From assembly GCA_016790705.1 (NCBI GenBank), contig JAEUOT010000043.1, forward strand, positions 27,346 through 91,345: 64,000 nt of DNA, given 5' to 3'. The notes beneath the pieces were generated by a model, which was not told where the DNA came from, searched no databases, and was given only the letters and a program-made list of their open reading frames with translations. Origin of the DNA: Hydrogenophaga sp. GTDB lineage: Bacteria; Pseudomonadota; Gammaproteobacteria; Burkholderiales; Burkholderiaceae_C. Each line of letters opens with the position of its first letter. The first letter of the stretch is position 1. Of this stretch, positions 18,846 through 27,310 are shown piece after piece. Both the position numbers and the translations under genes were made by a program.

Positions 18846-20802
18846 GTTGTTTGAACCCATGCCACTGTCCGTCCCGCTGCCCCCCGGTGGTGAACAACCA
18901 GCTCTCTGGGTGCGCCGGCTCACGATCTGGAAGGAACCGGGCAACCTGGTGCGCAGCATTGAACTGCGGCCCGGCCTGAACTTCATCTGGTCGCCCGACC
19001 CGGCCGACATGGGGAACCAGAGCGAAGCGGGTGAACTGGGCCACGGGGCCGGCAAGACGCTGTTTTGCCGGTTGCTGCGTTACTGCCTGGGTGAAGACCG
19101 TTTTGCGCCAGAGGATCAGAGACTCAGCATCGGCACGGCCTTTCTGAACGGCTGGGTGTCGGCCGAAGTGGTGCTGAATGGCTCGCCTTGGGCGGTGCTG
19201 CGTCCGCTGGGTGTGGGGCGCGGCCACTTTGCGGTGCAAGGCGTGATGCCAGAGCAACTGTTCGAGCGCTTGAACGAACCCACCGGCATGGCACCGCTGA
19301 TCGATGCCATCGAACAGCACGTGATCACGAAGAACGTCACCGCCTTGATGCCCGTGGACCAGTTGCACGATGCCTGGCGCGTGGCGCTGGCTTGGCTGAC
19401 GCGGGACCAGGAATGTCGGTTCGACCATGTGCTGGACTGGCGCGCGGCGGAGTCCAACTCGGAGTCGCCGACCCGCTCCATGTCGCGCGGCCGTCTGCAG
19501 GACTCGATGCGGGCGCTGATCGCCGCCATCTCGCCCGACGAGATGCAGTTGCAAGCCGAAGCCAATGCGCAGGGCGAAGAACTCAAGACCCAACAGAACG
19601 AGGCCGCCCGCTGGCAATGGTCCTGTGAGCACCTGCGCACCGATGTGTTGCGGTCGTTGGGACTGACGTCAACGGCGGTACCCGAAGGTCGCCTGGGTTT
19701 GGAAACACTCCGCCTGGTCGCACGCCAGAAGCTGGCGCAAGCAGCGAAAACGGACGATTCCGTGGACGTGTCCAACCTGGAGGCTTTGCGGCAACGTGCA
19801 CGCGAAGCGGTCAAGGTAGTCACGGATCTGGAGCAGCAACTGGCGGTGGCAAACAGCAACCTGCCACTGCACAAGAGCCTGCTGAAAACCCTGCAAGCGG
19901 AACTGCCGTCCACCTCGGTGCAGGTACGGGACGCCGAGGTGCCCTCCTGCCAGATTTGCGAAGTCCCCATTGACCGCGCATTGGCCGAAGGCTGCAAGCT
20001 CTCACACAAACTGCCTGACCTCGACAAATTGCGCCAGCGGTACGAGGTGTTGCAGAAGCAGATCACAGAGAAGTCGGCCGAAGTTGACGCCACTCAGGCG
20101 AACATCAACAGTACTAGGCAACAGCTACCCGCAGCGCGCACGACGAGTGACACGTTGCAGCAGGCCGTGAAGAAGGCAGAGAGGCTGAGCGACAGCCGCT
20201 CGACAGCCTGGAGCCAGGGGAAAAAGAACCTGGACGACATCCAGCGCCTGGAGCACGACTGGGCATCGTGGGAGCAGGCGCAGGAAAAGGTCGCGAAGCT
20301 TCAGGAGCAGATCGATAACAAGCGCGAGCGCCTGGCAGCGTTCCGCGACCAGCAGTTCGAGGTGTTCTCTGGTCTGTCCATCTACTTCAACGCGATCATC
20401 AGGGCAGCTGTGGGGCCTACCGCTTCCGGCAAGGTCACGCTCGACGGCAACGGCATGAAGCTGGCGGTTCAGCTGGGCGGTGAGCGTTCCACCGCGGCGA
20501 TCGAGTCACTGAAAGTGATTGCCTTTGACCTGGCGGTGATGTGCATGAGCATGCAGGGGACCACCCGCCTTCCAGCGTTTCTGCTGCACGACAGCCCCCG
20601 GGAAGCCGATCTGGGCCTGAGCGTCTACCACCGCCTGTTCGATGTGGTGAACGGGCTGGAGGGCACCTCGACCTCGGCTTTTCAGTACATCGTCACGACC
20701 ACCACGCAACCCCCACCCGCATTCCAGCAGAGACCGTGGCTGCGCGAGGTGCTGCGCGGTGCTCCGCCGCAAGAGCGCCTTCTGCGCTGCGATCTGCCTT
20801 GA
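18829..20802 (+). CDS. SMC/Rad50-like ATPase with central CxxC hook, linked to the type I system
   Basis: 657-residue protein with an ABC/SMC-type split ATPase plan. Walker A 'GHGAGKT' lies at ~71-77 after an N-terminal beta region. Long coiled-coil segments run ~225-365 and ~395-510, rich in Gln/Glu/Lys/Leu. At the turn between them is 'CQIC' (C374, C377) with another Cys ~12 residues on, like the zinc hook of Rad50. The C-terminal lobe has a signature-like 'LGGERSTAAIESLK' (~548-561) and a Walker B-like 'FLLHDSPRE' (~584-592). Start ATG 18829 lies inside hsdS; a longer frame begins at 18736 but its extra residues look like non-coding translation. Not a named family to me. Its place as the last gene of the hsd operon suggests a role in the defence response, for example DNA-end or phage sensing (inference). 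Confidence 0.8.
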   Translation: MRVQPELFEPMPLSVPLPPGGEQPALWVRRLTIWKEPGNLVRSIELRPGLNFIWSPDPADMGNQSEAGELGHGAGKTLFCRLLRYCLGEDRFAPEDQRLSIGTAFLNGWVSAEVVLNGSPWAVLRPLGVGRGHFAVQGVMPEQLFERLNEPTGMAPLIDAIEQHVITKNVTALMPVDQLHDAWRVALAWLTRDQECRFDHVLDWRAAESNSESPTRSMSRGRLQDSMRALIAAISPDEMQLQAEANAQGEELKTQQNEAARWQWSCEHLRTDVLRSLGLTSTAVPEGRLGLETLRLVARQKLAQAAKTDDSVDVSNLEALRQRAREAVKVVTDLEQQLAVANSNLPLHKSLLKTLQAELPSTSVQVRDAEVPSCQICEVPIDRALAEGCKLSHKLPDLDKLRQRYEVLQKQITEKSAEVDATQANINSTRQQLPAARTTSDTLQQAVKKAERLSDSRSTAWSQGKKNLDDIQRLEHDWASWEQAQEKVAKLQEQIDNKRERLAAFRDQQFEVFSGLSIYFNAIIRAAVGPTASGKVTLDGNGMKLAVQLGGERSTAAIESLKVIAFDLAVMCMSMQGTTRLPAFLLHDSPREADLGLSVYHRLFDVVNGLEGTSTSAFQYIVTTTTQPPPAFQQRPWLREVLRGAPPQERLLRCDLP

Positions 20803-20834
20803 GCAACACCTGAAGGCTGGTGGGGCATTGGCAC

Positions 20835-21935
20835 TCAGCGGGTCGGATGAATGTCGGTTGACGGTGTGGGTTGCTGGCGAGTTTGCCGTTGATCGGTTTG
20901 TGGCGTCGGGTGTTGCCTAGTCTCTTGCGGCCTCTCGGGTTTCGTCTGCGCATCGGCCGCCTTGTTTGAATCGGACACGCCCCTCACGAAGCTGGCGATG
21001 TGTTTCGCCAGTTGCCTGTCCGTCGCCTGCCCAGAGCCGGCGAGGGCCAGACCGATCTGCACCCAGGCATCCACCGCATCAGCCCTTGAGGCATGCAGCT
21101 TCGGCCCTTCGGTTCCGCTGGATCGGACCTTGCGCAAGCGTCCATCCTCTTGTGCCTTCAGTCGCCATAACTGATCGGGTTGGTGGAACTTGGCACGAGT
21201 GACTTGCCGTGTGGCCTCCGCCTCGACGCCGTAGCCTCGCAACTTTTCCGCGAAGGTTTCGCGCCAGCGGTGCAGGTCGTTCTTGCGTGGGTTGAGGCGC
21301 TTGCCCAGCCTGGACACGGCGCGCAAGCTGATGTGCACGTGCGGGTTGGCCTGGTGGTCGTGCAGCACCATGACGTATTTGTGGTCGGCCAGTTCGGCCT
21401 GCGCAAACTCCCGCGCGGCGCGTTGCACGATCAGCGGATCGGTGCCGCGCGGCATCGATAGCATGATGTTGAAGGCCTCGCGCCGCTGACCTGGCTCAGC
21501 GTCCTCAGGGATGCGCGCGCCGCCCAGGCGCCACTCATCGGCCAGGTGGTGCAGGCTGTCTTTGCCTTGCATGGTCTCACCGCGCTGGTCTTCGATCTCC
21601 AGCCGTCCGTTTTTGCTGATGTACCGAAAGTGCGCCGCAATGGCGGCCATGCTCCGCCCTCCCCCGGTGACCTTGACCATGACCTGAGGGGCACGCCGAA
21701 CGACGGTGGCTTCGATGCGCTGGCGGATGGCGTTGGCACGATGGTGTGCGCCCGAAGCGCCCAGCTTGAGCTGGGGACGAACCTGGACGATGCGGTTGCC
21801 CGGGTAGAACAGGCGGTCGCCCCAAGTGATGAGGATGCCGTCAACGTCGGGGGCATGGGGAGCGCTGGTCAGGGTCGAGGGCATGGACGAAGTGCCAGAC
21901 AAGGCAGCGCTTGGGCCGCCGGTGGGCTTTTTCAT
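20835..21935 (-). CDS. VirD2/MobP-like relaxase
   Basis: 366-residue conjugative relaxase that would nick oriT and stay bound to the transferred strand. The clearest motif is the histidine triad region 'VMVLHDHQANPHVHISLR' (H-x-H ... H-x-H), used for metal binding in MOB_P/VirD2 relaxases. The region before it ('HFRYISKNGRLEIED') is also typical. A candidate catalytic Tyr is in 'HFRYISK'. The C-terminal ~60 residues are Gln/Thr/Pro-rich and probably flexible, serving as a secretion signal. ATG 21935 has AAGGAG at good spacing inside the preceding gene, and the two genes overlap as ATGA. Convergent with the hsd-linked ATPase gene. Confidence 0.88.
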   Translation of the reverse strand: MKKPTGGPSAALSGTSSMPSTLTSAPHAPDVDGILITWGDRLFYPGNRIVQVRPQLKLGASGAHHRANAIRQRIEATVVRRAPQVMVKVTGGGRSMAAIAAHFRYISKNGRLEIEDQRGETMQGKDSLHHLADEWRLGGARIPEDAEPGQRREAFNIMLSMPRGTDPLIVQRAAREFAQAELADHKYVMVLHDHQANPHVHISLRAVSRLGKRLNPRKNDLHRWRETFAEKLRGYGVEAEATRQVTRAKFHQPDQLWRLKAQEDGRLRKVRSSGTEGPKLHASRADAVDAWVQIGLALAGSGQATDRQLAKHIASFVRGVSDSNKAADAQTKPERPQETRQHPTPQTDQRQTRQQPTPSTDIHPTR

Positions 21936-22528
21936 GGTCGGCTCCTTAGGGTGCGCGCCTGACTTCGTAGGGCTGTTGGTGAAGCGATAGGTCTGCGTGG
22001 CTGCAGGTCGGCCAAGGCACGCGAGACATGGTCAAGGTGGCGGCGCACGTCACGGGCCAGCGTTTCGAGCATGCCGACGTAGGGGCGGATGGGCTCCACA
22101 TCGCCACGGCGCAACAACGCGTTCAGCTGGTAGAGGCGGTGACAGAAGTGGGCTAGTTCGTCCGTGGATGCAGTGAGCGCCTGCAAGGTCTGTGCGTGCC
22201 CTCTTCCGTCCAGCACTGCCGGCACGCCCGCCACCAGGGCAGCCACGTAGTCACCGTTGGCCATGCCCGCCCGCTTCGCGGCCTGCAGCGTCGCGGCGGC
22301 GTCTTCAGACCGCATGCGCAGGCACAGGCGTGTGCGAACGGCAGGATCGGTCTGGACAGGTGTGCGACAGGCCTCGGCGTTCTGCAGCGCAGGAAGCCCC
22401 AGCGCATCGACCAGCGCCTGGCGCACCAGTTGGGAAGGCGAGTGGCCGACGGCCTGTGCGCGCTCCATCAGCGTGGCTTTGAGGCCATGCAGGTCCACGC
22501 TGATGCGGTCACGTGACGAGGGTTCCAT
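21932..22528 (-). CDS. MobC-like relaxosome accessory protein
   Basis: 198-residue basic protein just upstream of and overlapping the relaxase gene. The N terminus ('SSRDRISVDLHGLKATLMERA') resembles the ribbon-helix-helix DNA-binding region of plasmid mobilisation accessory proteins, and a second similar stretch starts near residue 75 ('RTRLCLRMRSEDAAATLQAA'). The C-terminal half is helical ('YQLNALLRRGDVEPIRPYV'), as in MobC proteins. The start is chosen at 22528 because AGGAG lies 7 bases upstream; a start at 22576 would add 16 residues. It probably binds the oriT region next to it and helps the relaxase nick. The family call is from context plus fold, not from a strong motif. Confidence 0.7.
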   Translation of the reverse strand: MEPSSRDRISVDLHGLKATLMERAQAVGHSPSQLVRQALVDALGLPALQNAEACRTPVQTDPAVRTRLCLRMRSEDAAATLQAAKRAGMANGDYVAALVAGVPAVLDGRGHAQTLQALTASTDELAHFCHRLYQLNALLRRGDVEPIRPYVGMLETLARDVRRHLDHVSRALADLQPRRPIASPTALRSQARTLRSRP

Positions 22529-22833
22529 AACGAGTCTCCTGACGACGATTCCCCCCTGGGTGAGCGTGTCAGACAACCGGCGCCACCGCGCCTATCTCTG
22601 CACTCACCCATGAACCCAGTATTGGTCTGAATCGAGGCTCTGATGCCGCTGGATTTGGGTCCGAATCCAGCAGGCGAACAGGCGCCAGGCGGATTGAAGA
22701 TGAGCACGTACCGATCAGCACCGCTCAGGACGTGAGCAGACAGCGCGAGCAGTGATCAGAAGGCAAACAACCACTGCACTAACCGATCAGCAATTGACGA
22801 ACAACCGGCCAACGCCTGACCAGAAACTGAACG
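22529..22833. other. Candidate oriT / relaxosome intergenic region
   Basis: Non-coding 305 bases between the divergent mobilisation genes (minus) and stbABC (plus), the usual place for oriT. It contains a perfect 8-bp inverted repeat GCTGGATT (22648-22655) / AATCCAGC (22664-22671) with an 8-base loop. An exact 11-bp direct repeat ACCGATCAGCA occurs at 22710-22720 and 22782-22792, and a further GATCAG at 22754-22759. The direct repeats lie nearest stbA and may be binding sites for the StbA-like protein. The nic site cannot be named from sequence alone. Confidence 0.5.
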
Positions 22834-23253
22834 ATGAAACTGGTTCCAACCGATCCACCGGGCAGAAGCTCCCGCAAGGCCAAGCGCTTCGCGCAGGACA
22901 TGCGGGAGCTGCGCACCCAGGGCTACACCTTCGAGGCGATCCGCATGGCCTTGGCTGCGGTCGGCGTGCACGTGAGCAACGCGACCGTGCAGCGCGAAGT
23001 GGCCAGGGTCACCAAAGCAGCGTCCAGTGCGCAGGGCGCGTGCTCGGGTGTGCGCCCAGATGAATTGCCATCCCTCCCCAACCAGCCGCAGGTGTCGGCG
23101 GCCCCTCCACCAACCACCGCACCTCAGTCACCTCAGGTTGCATCCGTGGAACCGGACATTCGAAGCGGCAAAGAGATCGCGGAAGCGTTCGCCAGCAGCC
23201 GGATCACCAACCCCCTGGCCCGCGCCAGGCTCAACGCAAAGGACCCGTCATGA
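22834..23253 (+). CDS. stbA: StbA-like small DNA-binding protein
   Basis: 139-residue protein, first gene of a three-gene stability operon. The basic N-terminal half contains a predicted helix-turn-helix ('ELRTQGYTFEAIRMALAAVGVHVSNATVQREV', split over ~26-57), which resembles the KorA/StbA-type DNA-binding region. A Pro/Ser-rich linker (~75-110) follows, then a short conserved tail ('IRSGKEIAEAFASSRITNPLARAR'). The start codon lacks a clear ribosome-binding site. It overlaps stbB by ATGA. In plasmid R388, StbA binds repeats in the oriT region and keeps the plasmid segregating; the repeats at 22710-22792 would be the natural targets here (inference). Confidence 0.68.
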   Translation: MKLVPTDPPGRSSRKAKRFAQDMRELRTQGYTFEAIRMALAAVGVHVSNATVQREVARVTKAASSAQGACSGVRPDELPSLPNQPQVSAAPPPTTAPQSPQVASVEPDIRSGKEIAEAFASSRITNPLARARLNAKDPS

Positions 23254-23993
23254 AAATCGCCGTCATCAACTTCTCGGGGAACGTGGGCAAAACCACCATC
23301 GCCAGGCACCTGCTGCTGCCGCGTATCGAAGGCGCGGAGCTGTTTTCTGTGGAGAGCCTGAACGCGGGTGACGGAGAAAGTCACGCGATGCGTGGCCGGC
23401 AGTTTGGCGAACTGCAGGAACTCCTGCAGACCATGGACGGCGCGGTGGTGGACATCGGGGCCAGCAACGTGGAAGAACTGCTTGATCTGATGCAAAAGTA
23501 CCAAGGCAGCCACGAGGACTTCGATGCCTTTGTGGTTCCCACAGTGCCAGCCCTCAAGCAGCAGCAGGACACCATCGCCACTCTGGTCGACTTGGCGCGG
23601 CTGGGTGTGCCCCGGTCAAGGGTTCGGTTGGTGTTCAACATGGTGAACAGCGCCGCAGATGTCCCGGCGCACTTCGATTTGTTGCGGGCCTTCCTCAAAG
23701 CGCAGCCCATCGCCACAGAGAACATGGCCTGCTATCTGGGCCCCAACGAGGTGTACGGGCGTATCCGGGGCCGCAATGCCGACCTCGCCACCCTGGCCCG
23801 TGACGACACCGATTACAAGGCCTTGATTGTCAAGGCCGGCGACACCGCAGAAAAGCTCGCACTGGCACAGAAGCTGGCCACACGGCGGCTGGCGGTTGGG
23901 GTGTTGCCGCAGCTGGATGCCTGCTTTGCAGCGCTCGGTCTGGCCGAGAGCGCCGCCAGCAACGTGGTGCCGCTGGCACGGCAGGCACAGTGA
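23250..23993 (+). CDS. stbB: StbB-like ParA-type ATPase
   Basis: 247-residue P-loop ATPase. The N terminus 'MKIAVINFSGNVGKTTIARHLL' (split: P-loop SGNVGKTT at ~9-16) is a Walker A lacking the early signature Lys of classical ParA. 'GAVVDIGASNVEELLDLM' is the Walker B region, and 'LVFNMV' the adenine-side strand. Middle gene of stbABC with 4-base overlaps on both sides. StbB proteins are linked to conjugation efficiency and to the position of plasmid DNA in the cell. Confidence 0.85.
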   Translation: MKIAVINFSGNVGKTTIARHLLLPRIEGAELFSVESLNAGDGESHAMRGRQFGELQELLQTMDGAVVDIGASNVEELLDLMQKYQGSHEDFDAFVVPTVPALKQQQDTIATLVDLARLGVPRSRVRLVFNMVNSAADVPAHFDLLRAFLKAQPIATENMACYLGPNEVYGRIRGRNADLATLARDDTDYKALIVKAGDTAEKLALAQKLATRRLAVGVLPQLDACFAALGLAESAASNVVPLARQAQ

Positions 23994-24460
23994 GCGACCT
24001 GGTCACGGTCCGAGAAGAGCTGATGGCCGTGGCCATCGGCGATCTGGGCACGTTGCTGGATAGGTTTGAGAAATTGGCACCTCAACTGGAAGCGAGCCGC
24101 ATGGAGTTGCAGAGTACCAGCACCGACCTGGCGGAGAAGGTCGAGGCGTATTCAAAACGCATGGATGAGATCACCGAGAACGCGAAGCTGCAGGCGGTGA
24201 AACACATCGCCCGCCGTGCTGACGAAATGGCACGGGGGACTGTGGACACACAGACCCGGGCCATGGAGGAAGCGGCACGAGTGGTGTTCCGCAATGAAGT
24301 CGGCCCCACCCTGCAGCGGGTGACCTTGCCGCTCCAGGAAATGGCGAATCTGGCTCGGAAAGGCGCACGCCCCTGGGAAGGGTGGCTGCTGCACGCAGCA
24401 ACAGCGGTGCTTTCTTCGGCCATCAGCTGGGCAATGGCCGCCTGGCTGTGGCTTCGGTGA
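23990..24460 (+). CDS. stbC: StbC-like membrane-anchored coiled-coil protein
   Basis: 156-residue protein, third gene of the stability operon. GTG start at 23990 overlaps the stbB stop. The body is charged and helical, probably coiled coil (~20-110), and a single transmembrane helix ends the protein ('LLHAATAVLSSAISWAMAA', ~131-150). The function of StbC is not established. Co-translation with stbB suggests it ties the ATPase to the membrane (inference). Confidence 0.65.
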   Translation: MSDLVTVREELMAVAIGDLGTLLDRFEKLAPQLEASRMELQSTSTDLAEKVEAYSKRMDEITENAKLQAVKHIARRADEMARGTVDTQTRAMEEAARVVFRNEVGPTLQRVTLPLQEMANLARKGARPWEGWLLHAATAVLSSAISWAMAAWLWLR

Positions 24461-24530
24461 GAAGCCACCTTGGCCGAGAACGCGCGAGCCGGCGCCGGCC
24501 AGCGAGCGCGTTTCGGATTTTCCGCCCGGC

Positions 24531-24564
24531 TCATCACACCGCCCTGTGATGGGCAGTGTGATGA
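24531..24564. terminator. Hairpin between convergent stbC and DUF932 genes
   Basis: Inverted repeat TCATCACAC (24531-24539) / GTGTGATGA (24556-24564), with an inner GCCC/GGGC pairing at 24541-24544 and 24551-24554. It sits exactly between two convergent genes, which fits a bidirectional transcription stop. There is no T-tract on either side, so it could instead be a protein-binding palindrome. Confidence 0.45.
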
Positions 24565-24573
24565 GGGATCAGT

Positions 24574-25434
24574 TCAAGCCTTGAGCTTGCGCATCTCTTC
24601 GGCCAGCACCCACAGCGCCCGGTTCAGGCTCACGCTGCGGTCAATACTGGCCACCGGCCGGGTGTGCATCCGCCGGCCCTTGGCGCCCCTGCCCGGCTGG
24701 CCACCCTTAAGCGCGTTCTCCTGCACCCGCTGGAACGTGGCCCACAGGCTATTGCCGCAGTCTTCCGGCCGGCGGGCTTCGATCAGCTGTTCGGCGGTCA
24801 CCGGTGCGGGTGGTTCACCCTCCCCACGTTCACCGTAGCGCAGCGCCAGGGCGGCGGTGGCAAAGACCCGCTGTTCGTCGTACTGGAGGCTCAGGGCTTT
24901 CATGCCGTCGGTGCTGGCGTCCACGGCGTCGAAGTCATCCAGCACGCGGAACGCGCCTTCGATCACCTCGTCGCGGATGTTGCCCTTGTGCGGGATGCGA
25001 ATGTCGTTCGCCACGTCACCGACCACCAGACCGTTGCAGCAGACAAACCGGAACTGACCCGCGAGCATCTGGTAACTGCTGGCGCCGTCGTGACTGTTGA
25101 TCAGGATGATCTCGTTAGCCTCGGGCCGGGTGTTCACCTGCCCGGCGTGGCGCATGCGGATCATGTGCTTGGTGAACTCGGTCTTGCCTTCGATGCGGCT
25201 CTTGCTCTGGGCCACCATGAAGGGCTCAAAGCCTTCGTGGCGCAGACCGCGCAGCACGTCGATGGTGGGGATGTAGGTGTAACGCTCGGAACGGCTGCCG
25301 TGTTTGCCTTCGGCAAAGATGGACGGCGCGGCCCGGCGCATCTGGTCTTCGGCCAGCGGGGTTTCGCTGCGGATCACGAAGGTGTTCTGGCCGAATCGGG
25401 CGGCCAGACGCGGGGAATGGGCGGTCGAGATCAT
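24574..25434 (-). CDS. DUF932 domain protein
   Basis: 286-residue soluble protein of the DUF932 family (phage/plasmid-like proteins). Typical features are 'YTYIPTIDVLRGLRHEGFEPF', 'HMIRMRH', 'EIILINSHDGASSYQM', 'GQFRFVCCNGLVVGD' and 'VIEGAFRVLDDF', the ordered blocks that define this family. ATG 25434 has AGGAG 8 bases upstream. It is followed upstream on the same strand by ssb. The molecular role is not known; these genes recur in ICEs and large plasmids beside ssb, radC and parB, as here. Confidence 0.88.
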   Translation of the reverse strand: MISTAHSPRLAARFGQNTFVIRSETPLAEDQMRRAAPSIFAEGKHGSRSERYTYIPTIDVLRGLRHEGFEPFMVAQSKSRIEGKTEFTKHMIRMRHAGQVNTRPEANEIILINSHDGASSYQMLAGQFRFVCCNGLVVGDVANDIRIPHKGNIRDEVIEGAFRVLDDFDAVDASTDGMKALSLQYDEQRVFATAALALRYGERGEGEPPAPVTAEQLIEARRPEDCGNSLWATFQRVQENALKGGQPGRGAKGRRMHTRPVASIDRSVSLNRALWVLAEEMRKLKA

Positions 25435-25503
25435 GGTGATGCTCCTGAGAACGTAAACAAGAAGAGAAGAAGGCCGGGCGGCCGAACCGCCCGGTGTGCT
25501 GCG

Positions 25504-25947
25504 TCAGGCGTGCGCCGGCTGGCGGTCGTTGCGGGCCTTGCGGCTGCTGCCCTGGGCGGCTGCAGGTGGATCACCCGCGCCCTCACGCGAACGGCGGGCT
25601 TCGCCTTCGGCCTTGCTGTCCAGGTAGTCGATTTCGTCCACGGTGAACGCCAGCCCGTAGACCTCGACGCCGTCACTGTCCTGGTAGTTGTTGTTGCGCA
25701 CCCGCCCGACGATGTTCACGTGCGAGCCCTTGCCCAAGTACTCGGCCGCGTGTTCGGCCTGTTTGGACCACAGCGTCCACTGGATCGCGGTGGCCTCCTC
25801 GGAACGCTCTTCGCCGCTGCCCCGGCGGCTGTTGCTGATGGCGGTCAGCACCGCCTTGGCGACCTTGCCTTCGCGCCCGTTGACGAATTCGAGCTTGACG
25901 GCACCGGCCAGGTGCGCGTGACGCTGGATGACTTGAACATTGGCCAT
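25504..25947 (-). CDS. ssb: Single-stranded DNA-binding protein
   Basis: 147-residue OB-fold SSB variant carried by the mobile element. It has 'GREGKVAKAVLTAISN', 'IQWTLWSKQAEHAAEYLGKGSHVNIVGRV' (split across ~55-85), 'RNNNYQDSDGVEVYGLAFTVDEIDYLD'-like beta strands and a flexible Gly/Ala/Ser tail. The tail ends '...RQPAHA' and lacks the acidic DDIPF-type tip of chromosomal SSB, so it may not recruit the usual SSB partners. Strong AAGGAG ribosome-binding site. It probably coats the DNA strand during transfer or replication after transfer. Confidence 0.88.
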   Translation of the reverse strand: MANVQVIQRHAHLAGAVKLEFVNGREGKVAKAVLTAISNSRRGSGEERSEEATAIQWTLWSKQAEHAAEYLGKGSHVNIVGRVRNNNYQDSDGVEVYGLAFTVDEIDYLDSKAEGEARRSREGAGDPPAAAQGSSRKARNDRQPAHA

Positions 25948-26646
25948 GGTGGAACTCCTTGCAAGAGCGACCAGCCGGACCCCGATCCGGGCTCCTCAAA
26001 ACTGATCCTCTCGCTCGGACTCCCTCGCTCCCGCCCACGGGCGGGCGGGGGGTGGGCAAGGCCCCTTCCCTCGGGAAGGGGTGGGGGATGGGGACACCTT
26101 GCAGCACGAAACAGTGAGCCTGTCACCTGGCCCACCGCTGAAAGATCCCCCCACAAGTCCCCCTCACCTGTGGATGGGGGCGCCGTGGGGGGATTGCGGT
26201 GGGCCCAATGGCGCACGCGCTGCCCACACCTCTTCGGGCGACCAGCGCAGCGCAGGCGCCCGGCTGAACTGAGCAGCGGCGACTCTGCGGACGGCGTGAC
26301 ACCAAGCGCAGCGACTGGCGCGGCGTTCGAGCCGGTGCGATCACTCCAGTGGTTTACTGACTCCGACATTCCCAGCGGCCCGGCTTCGGGCATGGCGGGT
26401 GACCGGGGGGACGATCTGGCGGACGGGACGGGACCACAGCGCAGCGGCGGGAGTGGACCGACCGTCAGTTCGTCCAGCGGGCTCGTTCCCGCGCAGCGGG
26501 AAGGAAACCAGACTGCGATCCCTGGGCACGGGCAAGGGCCGCTGTCCAAGATCAGCCGGCGCTGCCGGCCATGCTCTGCCCTCCCCTGCGCTCGTGCGAA
26601 GCGCGCTGTTCAAGAACAAGAAAAATGGGGCCGAAGGCCCCAGGGG
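25948..26646. other. Non-coding gap between ssb and radC
   Basis: About 700 bases with no gene I can support. Long reading frames here are a side effect of high GC and have no recognisable protein. The stretch holds several short GC-rich inverted repeats, for example GCCCACGGGCGGGC around 26034 and CCCCTTCCCTCGGGAAGGGG around 26061. It ends in the radC terminator. A leader or structured RNA upstream of ssb is possible but not shown. Confidence 0.5.
26618..26641 (-). terminator. Intrinsic terminator of radC
   Basis: On the minus strand, GGGGCC-TTC-GGCCCC (26641-26627) is followed by ATTTTTC. It lies 5 bases past the radC stop codon. Confidence 0.75.
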
Positions 26647-27183
26647 TTACGCAAGGCCGATTTCGGCCATCGAGCAGATAACGTCGCCAGCGACGATGAA
26701 ATGGTCGAGCACCCGCACATCGACCAGCGCCGCCGCCTGCTTGATCGTCTGCGTCAGATGTTCGTCGGCACGCGACGGACGGGCCTCACCGCTGGGGTGG
26801 TTGTGCACAAGGACCAAGGCAGAGCTGTTGCGCAGCAGCGCATCGCGCACCACCTCACGCGGGTAGACCGATGTCTGGCTCACCGTGCCACGGAACATCT
26901 CGACGTAGTCCAGCACGCGGTTCTGCGAGTTCAGGTGCACCACGGCAAACACCTCATGCGGCAGGCTTCCCAGCCGGGCGCGCAGAAAATCCTTCACCAC
27001 GGCGGGCGAGTCCATCAGGTCGCTGCCACGCACCTGGGCTGCCAGCAACCGCTGCGCCGCCAGCAGCACCTCGTCGGCCTCTGCCGGCCGGTACTGCCCG
27101 GTCACATCGCGGATAAGAAAGCCTCCCGCCCCAGCGGGCACCGACAGGAGGGAATCGAGGGAAGAGAACAGATCGTGCTGCAT
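26647..27183 (-). CDS. radC: RadC-like JAB-domain protein
   Basis: 178-residue RadC/MPN-domain protein. The JAMM metalloprotease-like motif is intact: a Glu in 'EVFAVVHL', then 'HNHPSGEARPSRAD' near residues 120-133. The helix-hairpin-helix part of full-length RadC is missing, which is usual for mobile-element copies. The start at 27183 (ATG, GGAG 7 bases upstream) is chosen over 27231, which adds 16 residues. Function is uncertain. Element-borne copies are common beside ssb and DUF932 genes and may help the element escape host defence or repair. Confidence 0.85.
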   Translation of the reverse strand: MQHDLFSSLDSLLSVPAGAGGFLIRDVTGQYRPAEADEVLLAAQRLLAAQVRGSDLMDSPAVVKDFLRARLGSLPHEVFAVVHLNSQNRVLDYVEMFRGTVSQTSVYPREVVRDALLRNSSALVLVHNHPSGEARPSRADEHLTQTIKQAAALVDVRVLDHFIVAGDVICSMAEIGLA

Positions 27184-27310
27184 GACCAACTCCGGTGATC
27201 GGGCGGGATTGCCCGAGACCGGAACCGGCACGCCGCAGCGCAGCAGTCACAGGTTCGAAGACGGCCGGCAGGCCGCAAGCGCATGAAATGCGCGCAGACC
27301 TTGACGGCGA

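Noticed and set aside
24664-27198. An 844-codon plus-strand open frame across DUF932, ssb and radC
   Set aside because: It runs antisense to three recognisable genes and has no domain likeness. Long antisense frames are common at this GC content.
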